A stretch of DNA of 12,364 bases from Pirellulaceae bacterium (GTDB lineage: Bacteria > Planctomycetota > Planctomycetia > Pirellulales > Pirellulaceae). The stretch spans positions 1-12,364 of the forward strand of contig JASLRF010000037.1 of NCBI GenBank assembly GCA_030744095.1, written 5' to 3'. This document shows, in pieces, positions 6,834 through 12,364 of the stretch. The notes beneath the pieces are model-generated. The model searched no databases, was not told the DNA's origin, and saw nothing but the letters and a program-made list of their open reading frames with translations. A program made the position numbers and the translations under genes. Position 1 is the first letter of the stretch. Every line of letters starts with the position of its first letter.

Positions 6834-7508
6834 TTACTTCAAATGCGGTCGCACCAATTTCGACCACAATTGGTAACCCTGCTTGTTCAGATGTAGTCCA
6901 TCTGCCTTGAATAGATCTTTGCGTGGCTGACCGTCATCGCCAATCATGGGCGTGTCGACATCGACAAACTCCAGCCGTGCGTCCTTGGCGGTCGCCTCAC
7001 GGATCATTCCGTTTGCTTTCCGCATTTCCTCGACCAGTTCCCACCGTTTGATGCTGGGCTTGATCGCCACGAAGACGATGCGTGCTTTCGGCAGGCTGGC
7101 GTGGATCGTTCGCGTCAACGATTGATAATCCGCAAATACCGTCTCAACGTCTTTTCCGTGAGCGATGTCGTTGTCACCGGCATACACGACAATGACCCGC
7201 GGCTGATACGGAATAATGATTCGGTCGGCGTAACGGATTGAATCGGCGATCTCCGAACCGCCAAAGCCTCGATTGATCGTATTCCGGTCGGGGAACGATT
7301 CGCCCAGATCCCAACCGCGAATGCTTGAACTGCCCACAAACAGCAAAGCTCCCTGGGGGGGAGGATCAACCTTGTCTCGCGACTCGAAAGCCGCTATCGA
7401 CTTCTCCCATTTGTCAGCGGCGGCCGTTTGCGCCAGCGCGCACTGGCCGGCAGTTGAGGCCACCGTCAAAGCTGCAATCAAACTCCAAAAACCTCGTCGC
7501 ATGGTCAT
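6834..7508 (-). CDS. Secreted SGNH/GDSL-family hydrolase
   Basis: With the start at ATG 7506-7508 the protein has 224 residues. A classical signal peptide (MTMRRGFW, hydrophobic core, end near ALA at 24-26) precedes an SGNH fold. Block I is FVGSSSIRGW (nucleophile probably Ser61), block II is NRGFGGSEIAD, block III is AGDND with Asn113, and block V is DGLHLN with Asp203 and His206. Such enzymes hydrolyse esters of carbohydrates or lipids; the GSSSIRGW form of block I suggests an acetylesterase or lysophospholipase-like type, but the substrate is not determined. GGAG at 7517-7520 lies 8 nt before this start. An earlier ATG (7557-7559) overlaps the helicase stop as TAATG but would give a long His/Asp-containing leader before the signal peptide, so I prefer 7508. 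It follows the helicase gene by 50 bp and may be cotranscribed. Confidence 0.88.
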   Translation of the reverse strand: MTMRRGFWSLIAALTVASTAGQCALAQTAAADKWEKSIAAFESRDKVDPPPQGALLFVGSSSIRGWDLGESFPDRNTINRGFGGSEIADSIRYADRIIIPYQPRVIVVYAGDNDIAHGKDVETVFADYQSLTRTIHASLPKARIVFVAIKPSIKRWELVEEMRKANGMIREATAKDARLEFVDVDTPMIGDDGQPRKDLFKADGLHLNKQGYQLWSKLVRPHLK

Positions 7509-7558
7509 CAAGAATTCTCCATCGTGGTGAACGCACCGTGATACGGCACGGCACACCA

Positions 7559-9691
7559 TTACTCTTCCCAAACGGTATGATATGCGGACATCAGCTCAAA
7601 ATATTCTAACAACCGCTGATAGAATGTGTGATTCGCGATGGTCGCACTGTCCCCAACGACCAGGAGTTTTCGGCGAGCACGCGTCAGCGCAACGTTCATC
7701 CTTCGCACATCCGCCAGAAAACCAATCTCGCCATCGCTGTTGGAGCGCACCAGGGAGATCACAACGGCTTCTTTTTCTCGCCCTTGAAAGCCGTCCACTG
7801 TATCGGTCTCCAAGTCGTCCTGTTCCAACAGTTTACGTAGCAGGCGGACTTGGGCCGCATAGGGCGAAATCACGGCAACTTGGTCGGGACTCACACCCAT
7901 CTCCAACAACTGCTTCACTTTTCGGACGACCAACGCGGCCTCCTGTTCGTTCATGCGACTTTCGCCGTCCGGCTCGATCTGTTCGTCGTATCCAGCACCG
8001 GCCGTGTCGATAAAATGCAGCGGCGTGGCGGTGAACGCGTTGTTTTCCACGCCCGGGAGATCGCTCAACAAGTGCTGGGCGATCATGTCGTCGGCAACCA
8101 GAGTACCGTCGTAGAACTCGTCCGACGAAAAGTCCATGATCGACCTGTGCATCCGGTACTGCACGCACAGTTGTTTGGCAATCTTGTTTCCGAAACGGTG
8201 TACTATTCGCTCGAGCATGCTGACGTTGAAGCCTTCCCGTGCTGCGTCGCGTGAAACAACGGTGGGCGGCAGTTGACAATGATCACCTGCCAGCACGATC
8301 CGGTCACAGCGCAGGACGGGAATCCAACAGGCGGGCTCGGTCGCCTGACAAGCTTCGTCGACAACGGCCAGGTCGAAGGCCCGCTTGCCGAGCAAGTCGC
8401 TATCCATGCCCGTCAGTGTCGCACACAAAATCGTCGACTGATCAAGAATATGCTGAACAACCTGTGCTTCCAGCCGGCGAGCATCGCTGATCAACTGTTT
8501 CGCTTCGTCCCGCATTTCGCGACGTGCGCCAGGAACCGGTTTGGCCCGCGTGTGCTTGCCCGCCTTCTCACGCAATGCAGAGGCCTCGCGAACCAATTTC
8601 CGCGCCAGACGCACATCCTCATGCCGGTCGACCAGCAAATCCAACGTGTGCTTCCTCAATTCCGGCAAGACTCGAGCCGGATGCCCCAATCGCACCGCGT
8701 TTTCGCCCGCCGCCAACAAACGCTCAAACACGTTGTCCACTGCCAGATTGCTCGGCGCGCAAACCAATACCTTGTTATCTTGGGCGACGGATTGTCGAAT
8801 CAATTCGACGATTGTGGTCGTCTTGCCCGTCCCCGGCGGACCGTGGATCACCGCCACGTCCTTGGCGGCTAAACCGAACTGCACGGCGGCCCGCTGCGCC
8901 TTGTTGAGCGTTGTTTGCCATTGTTCCAAATCGGGCAACGGATCAAACGACGGCGGTCGCTCGCCCAACAGAGAGTCACGGAGCATTGCCGAGCGATCGC
9001 CCCGCGCGCCGCGTGCCCGCTGCAACGCCACGCGTTGGCGCTGACGGCCGATCTCGTCGTTGGCAAGGTCCAAGCGAAGGACTGGATTGTCGGCCGAAAA
9101 CTCTGGAGCAATGTTCAGTGCCACTTTGACGGCAGTCGCAAAGCGGTTGCTGATTACGCCGCGCCACGTCGTTTCAGATTGGTCTCTTTCACTGAGCACG
9201 ATTGGGGAGCCGATCCCCAGCCTAGACCACGGTAGCCTGGGTGCCGGGCTGCCGCGTTTGCACAATTCCAAGATATAACGGCCGCCCAATCCAGCCTCTT
9301 GATCTCGAACCGTCAGATTGATCAGGCTTAGACCGGACTGTTCTGCTTCACCAGGTGAGAGCCGTTCACGCTGTCGGCGCACCTGTTCAGCCTCGGCGAC
9401 ACCTTCCAAGTCCAACAGACGCATCAAGTGCTGTAAGTGATCGTCTTCTGCGCTGCCATCGCCGGCGGCTTCGTACCAAGCTCGAATCAGTCGGTTCGCA
9501 AGGTTGGTGCCATCTATGGCCTTGGCCAGCCGATGCCCCCAGGCGTCGGGCACTTCGACGGTTGCCGCGCGGCCACGCACTTCGATTGCACCAATTCTGT
9601 TGCGGTCCAGGTTGCCCAATTGAATGACCAACCTGACAATGGTCCCTTTGGTCGTCTTTGGCGGCAAAGCGTCAAGATGTAAGAAGGCCAT
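7559..9691 (-). CDS. Superfamily 1 helicase, UPF1/IGHMBP2-like, with DbpA-like N-terminal domain
   Basis: This 710-residue protein has the full SF1B motif set: Q-motif region LNKAQRAAVQ (262-271), motif I GPPGTGKT (284-291), motif II DEAC (445-448), motif III LAGDHCQLPPT (467-477), motif IV QYRMHRSI (511-518), motif V VDGFQGREKEAVVIS (632-646) and motif VI RRMNVALTRARRKLLVVGD (663-681). These predict an ATP-dependent 5'-3' DNA or RNA helicase of the UPF1/SMUBP2 group. Residues 115-245 resemble the OB-like region that precedes the helicase core in IGHMBP2. Residues about 18-75 (VRLVIQLG, RIGAIEVRGRAATVEVP, then a helix with AKAIDG) resemble the second half of the DbpA/CsdA C-terminal RNA-binding domain. 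An in-frame stop about 20 nt upstream of the ATG limits extension. No strong Shine-Dalgarno is seen. Confidence 0.93.
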   Translation of the reverse strand: MAFLHLDALPPKTTKGTIVRLVIQLGNLDRNRIGAIEVRGRAATVEVPDAWGHRLAKAIDGTNLANRLIRAWYEAAGDGSAEDDHLQHLMRLLDLEGVAEAEQVRRQRERLSPGEAEQSGLSLINLTVRDQEAGLGGRYILELCKRGSPAPRLPWSRLGIGSPIVLSERDQSETTWRGVISNRFATAVKVALNIAPEFSADNPVLRLDLANDEIGRQRQRVALQRARGARGDRSAMLRDSLLGERPPSFDPLPDLEQWQTTLNKAQRAAVQFGLAAKDVAVIHGPPGTGKTTTIVELIRQSVAQDNKVLVCAPSNLAVDNVFERLLAAGENAVRLGHPARVLPELRKHTLDLLVDRHEDVRLARKLVREASALREKAGKHTRAKPVPGARREMRDEAKQLISDARRLEAQVVQHILDQSTILCATLTGMDSDLLGKRAFDLAVVDEACQATEPACWIPVLRCDRIVLAGDHCQLPPTVVSRDAAREGFNVSMLERIVHRFGNKIAKQLCVQYRMHRSIMDFSSDEFYDGTLVADDMIAQHLLSDLPGVENNAFTATPLHFIDTAGAGYDEQIEPDGESRMNEQEAALVVRKVKQLLEMGVSPDQVAVISPYAAQVRLLRKLLEQDDLETDTVDGFQGREKEAVVISLVRSNSDGEIGFLADVRRMNVALTRARRKLLVVGDSATIANHTFYQRLLEYFELMSAYHTVWEE

Positions 9692-9883
9692 TGCGAGCGA
9701 GAAATCGTTTCAAATTTGTCTGTTAATCACAGGCCCAGGTCGCGGAATTCCAATTCGTTCGCACGGACCAGCACACGTGAACTCTTCACGGCGCAACGGC
9801 AAACCTCGGACCAGCATCGACAGGGCACTTGCACAGCGTACAATATCCCAACCGATTCGAGGACCACGGAAAGATGATCAAGC

Positions 9884-10108
9884 ATGACCAACGACCCAAA
9901 TCGACCGCACGTTGTCGCCACAGTAAGTACCGATTTCGAGGCGGCAGCCATTGTCACCGCGTTAGAAGCGGCAGGCATCAAGGCGATGGCGGTTGGCGGT
10001 CACACGGCAGGGTTTCGTGCCGAGGCTCCGGGCGACGTTGCTGTCGTGGTCCAAGAAAACGAAGCCGATCGGGCCGAAACTGTCTTGGCTGAGTTTCGGA
10101 AAAAATAG
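9884..10108 (+). CDS. Small DUF2007-domain protein
   Basis: This 74-residue protein matches the pattern of DUF2007 (annotated as putative signal-transducing protein): a beta strand (HVVATVST), a helix DFEAAAIVTALEAAGI giving the Glu-Ala and AGIKA features, a short variable loop, then GDVAVVVQENEADRAETVLAEF, the typical second strand and helix. The fold is ferredoxin-like; its biochemical role is not established. ATG 9884 has GGAAAG at 9868-9873, ten bases away. It is divergent from the helicase (192-bp gap) and ends 28 bp before the stop of the convergent transporter gene. It is cytoplasmic, with no signal sequence. Confidence 0.82.
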   Translation: MTNDPNRPHVVATVSTDFEAAAIVTALEAAGIKAMAVGGHTAGFRAEAPGDVAVVVQENEADRAETVLAEFRKK

Positions 10109-10136
10109 TATGAGAAAGTATGTTACTGACATCCTT

Positions 10137-10970
10137 TCAATTGCGCTTCATGATCGCCAGGGCGACACCACCAAGTATCAGGGTGCTCGCAGCGATCAGC
10201 CTCACAGTCACTTTCTCAGAAAGAAATGTGATGCCGCCAAAGGCGGCAAGAACCGGCACCATAAGTTGTACGACTGATGCCTGCGTAGTCGTCAGGCGGC
10301 GGAGCGTCTTGTACCAAAGGATATATCCCACCCCGGACGTAACCACTCCGGATGTCAGTGCGAGCAGGACGCCCATAGGTTGCAGTTGAACCGAGGAAAA
10401 CGCAACGGCACTCACAATGATCGCCATCGGTGCCGACCGAGCAAAATTCGTGGCGGTCATCACAACGGGTGTGGAAACGCCCTTGCCGCGGATCGAATAA
10501 ACACCCCAGGCAATTCCTGAGATACACATCAGCAATGCGCCGATCGGGTCAGGAGCCGAGATCCCCGGCAACACGAGAAAGACGAGCCCGCCCATCGCCA
10601 CGGCCAAGCCGACCCACTGCGCGACTCCAAGCTTCTCGCCCGATCTGATTGCGGCTCCTATCATGGTCACTTGCACCGACCCGAAAAGGATGAGCGCACC
10701 CATACCTGTACTGAGCGAAACATACGCCAGGGAGAATGCGGCAGCATAAGCGAACAGCGCAAAGCCTGAACTCCATGAGCCCTTCATCTTCTGCGGTGCT
10801 TTGGATTCGGCGACCAATCGAGAGATCGGAATCAGTGCCAGCGCGCCACTCACGAGACGAAGAGTCGTGAACGACACCGGATCGATGAGTTGCCCACCGA
10901 GCGCCATTCGGCAGAGCAAAGAGTTGGCAGCAAATGCAAGCAATGTGAAGGTAATTAGGACTACGATCAT
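10137..10970 (-). CDS. DMT-superfamily transporter, EamA type
   Basis: This 277-residue integral membrane protein consists of two EamA repeats (about 1-130 and 140-275), giving roughly ten hydrophobic helices in the usual drug/metabolite transporter layout. The length is normal for the family. Features include the first helix with FAANSLLCRMAL, a polar basic loop at about 52-66 (ESKAPQKMKGSW), the helix pair around YVSLSTGMGALILFGSVQV, and the second-repeat GYILWYKTLRRLTTTQASVVQLMVPVLAAFGG segment, where EamA proteins are most conserved. It probably exports amino acids or other small metabolites; the substrate is unknown. The start at ATG 10968-10970 has GGAAA about 5 nt upstream. A transposase fragment begins less than 20 bp upstream, so the original promoter region may have been replaced. 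Confidence 0.9.
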   Translation of the reverse strand: MIVVLITFTLLAFAANSLLCRMALGGQLIDPVSFTTLRLVSGALALIPISRLVAESKAPQKMKGSWSSGFALFAYAAAFSLAYVSLSTGMGALILFGSVQVTMIGAAIRSGEKLGVAQWVGLAVAMGGLVFLVLPGISAPDPIGALLMCISGIAWGVYSIRGKGVSTPVVMTATNFARSAPMAIIVSAVAFSSVQLQPMGVLLALTSGVVTSGVGYILWYKTLRRLTTTQASVVQLMVPVLAAFGGITFLSEKVTVRLIAASTLILGGVALAIMKRN

Positions 10971-10986
10971 CGGTTTCCAAGCTACT

Positions 10987-11223
10987 GGTCGAATTGTTTG
11001 CGCTGGACAAGGGTCAGCACACGTTGATGAGGCTAGCGAGGCAGTGCCTCAGACCGAGGCGAGCTATCGCTCCGTTGCAGCGATCCGCTCCCGTGCTATT
11101 CCTCACGACATTCTAGACCTTTCTGTCCGAATTCTCGACATGAAGGTCTCTCAACTGCAGCGGGAATTGGTGTCGCTGCGCCGCCGCAACGAGCGGCTGA
11201 TCGCGCTATTGCGTCTGGTTGTT
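10987..11223 (+). pseudogene. N-terminal fragment of a planctomycete-type transposase
   Basis: About 79 codons are open without a stop and read as the start of a transposase family I recall from planctomycete genomes: a segment VDEASEAVPQTEASYRSVAAIR, then IPHDILDLSVRILD, then the coiled-coil/basic stretch LQRELVSLRRRNERLIALLR followed by LVV. After 11223 the frame continues only as antisense of the acyltransferase gene. The catalytic part is gone. Family assignment rests on recollection of pattern, not on a search. The upstream boundary is approximate because the start codon is not obvious. Confidence 0.5.
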
Positions 11224-11943
11224 TCATTCCAATTCATCACAGCGCCAGGACTCGTCAGTTTGAGCACCCCACAGGTCGGTCTGCGGTAGGAGCAATTCAG
11301 GCAGGTTGCTATGCGAAATGTCATCAGGCAACGGATGGTGACGCGCGGGGACGCCGTAGGCCAGTGTGTCAGGCGGAACATCCTTGTTGACAACCGAACC
11401 GGCACCGATCATGGAATTCCGCCCCACGGTGACTTCCGGGCAAATCGTGACACCGCCACCGATGCAGACGTGTTCTTCGATCCGCGGTCCTCGCACGGGA
11501 GCAGCGCGACGCATGGGGTACTTGTCATTCAGAAATGTCGTGCCCGGTCCGATAAACACCATGTCGCCGATCGAGGTGGTGCTGGGGATATAGACGTGGG
11601 CCATGATCTTCACACCGTTTCCAACGCGAAGGCGGCCTTCCAGCGTACACTTGTGGTGTACGACGCACCGGTCGCCGATCGTGACCTCGGCACGGATCAA
11701 TACCTGATGACCGCACTGGAAGCGATGGCCGATCGTGGTGTTGGCGTAGATGATCGTCCCGGAACGAATGATGGCGTGATGGCCGATCCGGAGTGGATTT
11801 GAGTCACCTGGATAGCGGTAGCCAAGCACGACACCCTCGTCGATCTGGGCATTCTCTCCGATCTCGTAGTACTTACTACTTTCGATGGGTCGTCTCCTTC
11901 GCAAACTGGCGCAAGATTCTGACAGCCTCGTCGGCGAGCACAT
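11224..11943 (-). CDS. Left-handed beta-helix (hexapeptide-repeat) acyltransferase
   Basis: From YYEIGENAQIDEG onward the protein is built of hexapeptide repeats ([LIV]-G-x4 type), for example IGHHAIIRSGTIIYANTTIG, VTIGDRCVVHHKCTLEG and VFIGPGTTFLNDKYP, ending in AGSVVNKDVPPDTLAYGVPARH, the usual closing motif of sugar or lipid O-/N-acetyltransferases. Such proteins are trimers using acetyl-CoA or acyl-CoA; the insertion KYPMRRAAPVRGPRIEEHV resembles that of nucleotide-sugar N-acetyltransferases. The acceptor is unknown. Start: 11943 is the outermost ATG and is given as the outer bound, but it lies 68 bp inside the upstream gene. The homologous region begins near residue 25, and an AAGGAG at 11894-11899 precedes an in-frame ATC at 11884-11886. 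TTG 11902-11904 is another option. Confidence 0.85.
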   Translation of the reverse strand: MCSPTRLSESCASLRRRRPIESSKYYEIGENAQIDEGVVLGYRYPGDSNPLRIGHHAIIRSGTIIYANTTIGHRFQCGHQVLIRAEVTIGDRCVVHHKCTLEGRLRVGNGVKIMAHVYIPSTTSIGDMVFIGPGTTFLNDKYPMRRAAPVRGPRIEEHVCIGGGVTICPEVTVGRNSMIGAGSVVNKDVPPDTLAYGVPARHHPLPDDISHSNLPELLLPQTDLWGAQTDESWRCDELE

Positions 11944-12364
11944 CGCCGGCTGGATTCCTCAGTGGCGGCCGGAATTTGGTATAGCGATAAAACGAACTCA
12001 TGTACTCCCGGCCGCCCGTATTGGCGCCATCGGTGATGTAGCCATGCGAAACGTTGGTGTAGCCACAAGGGATGCTGATCGGCAGCGGCGATTCGAGACG
12101 AATTTGTCGGCCGATTCCCTGAAACGGCTCGCAGGGCAACCCGACAATGCCAACATCGCCAATGCGAATCACGGCGATCTCCATTTCCAGATGCTTGGGC
12201 ACTGAGTCGGCGCGGCCTTCTTCGTGCAGATCGAGTGCCCAAACGTTCCAAGCTCGGAGTGGGTCCACTAGCCGTGCGCGGTAATTGGGTGAGAGGGCTC
12301 GCGGAAAATTCAGCCCCACGCACGACAAGGTGTTCTTGTCACCCGATTTGGACCGCTGAATGAA
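11876..12364 (-). CDS. Neutral-ceramidase-like protein, C-terminal part (5' end outside window)
   Basis: The frame is open to the right edge; 162 residues are visible before the TAG at 11876-11878. The segment EIAVIRIGDVGIVGLPCEPFQGIG followed by SPLPISIPCGYTNVSHGYITDGANTGGREY resembles the conserved core of neutral/alkaline ceramidase-like proteins (usual form GLPGEPF, then a strand with GYxN and GYIP). Many planctomycete members are annotated only as hypothetical. The end ADEAVRILRQFAKE is the typical terminal helix. The active-site region is expected upstream, outside the window, so activity cannot be judged. One difference is visible: Cys replaces Gly in GLPCEPF. Its 3' end overlaps the acyltransferase frame, and the acyltransferase Shine-Dalgarno is inside it, suggesting cotranscription. 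Confidence 0.6.
   Translation of the reverse strand, partial: FIQRSKSGDKNTLSCVGLNFPRALSPNYRARLVDPLRAWNVWALDLHEEGRADSVPKHLEMEIAVIRIGDVGIVGLPCEPFQGIGRQIRLESPLPISIPCGYTNVSHGYITDGANTGGREYMSSFYRYTKFRPPLRNPAGDVLADEAVRILRQFAKETTHRK

Noticed and set aside
8273..8872. Plus-strand open frame of 199 codons and several others between 7580 and 9240
   Set aside because: All are antisense to the helicase gene, whose motifs are complete on the minus strand. The composition is basic and low in recognisable structure.
11697..12323. Minus-strand frame of 208 codons overlapping the right-hand genes
   Set aside because: It is a shifted reading of the ceramidase-like and acyltransferase genes, very Arg/Ser-rich and without family features.
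1..12364. CRISPR arrays, tRNA or rRNA genes, phage or toxin-antitoxin modules
   Set aside because: No regularly spaced repeats, cloverleaf-like sequences, conserved rRNA stretches or matching small gene pairs were seen when reading both strands.

Overview
The window looks like chromosomal DNA from a planctomycete, most likely of the Pirellulales type. This is inferred from three things: a HEAT-repeat secretory protein with a domain layout I associate with that phylum, an IS21-type transposase with a lineage-typical N-terminus, and many short single-gene or two-gene units on alternating strands with weak or absent Shine-Dalgarno sites. I found no rRNA, tRNA, CRISPR array or phage module.

Layout, left to right. 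Positions 1-559 hold the promoter-proximal end of an insertion sequence on the minus strand. Its reading frame is a chimera: an IS21 IstA-like helix-turn-helix N-terminus runs in frame into the catalytic C-terminus of an IS3-family transposase. A nested inverted repeat overlaps its start codon. Positions 560-1001 hold the apparent 3' end of a plus-strand gene cut by the element, followed by a terminator-like hairpin, and then little that can be supported. At 1002-3209 (+) lies an exported Dcp-like M3 metallopeptidase. It converges on an RraA-fold protein (3287-4009, -). A secreted HEAT-repeat protein (4247-5536, -) and a membrane-anchored or secreted DNase I homologue (5809-6807, +) are divergent. 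A possible two-gene minus-strand unit follows: a UPF1/IGHMBP2-type helicase with a DbpA-RNA-binding-like N-terminus (7559-9691) and a secreted SGNH hydrolase (6834-7508). A small DUF2007 protein (9884-10108, +) converges on a DMT/EamA transporter (10137-10970, -). Between the transporter and the next gene is an N-terminal fragment of another transposase (about 10987-11223, +). The right end is a minus-strand pair: the C-terminus of a neutral-ceramidase-like protein (11876-12364, open at the window edge) and an overlapping left-handed beta-helix acyltransferase (11224 to about 11886 or 11943).

Most genes are ordinary housekeeping or envelope genes, and I do not see a convincing new multi-gene system. 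Several products carry export signals (M3 peptidase, HEAT protein, DNase I homologue, SGNH hydrolase), which fits degradation of external polymers. That is an association by location and signal peptide only. The observations most worth checking are the IS21/IS3 fusion frame, the inverted repeat over the transposase start codon, the DbpA-like domain on a superfamily 1 helicase, the start of the acyltransferase gene (Shine-Dalgarno followed by ATC), and the transposase fragment trimmed neatly between two genes.
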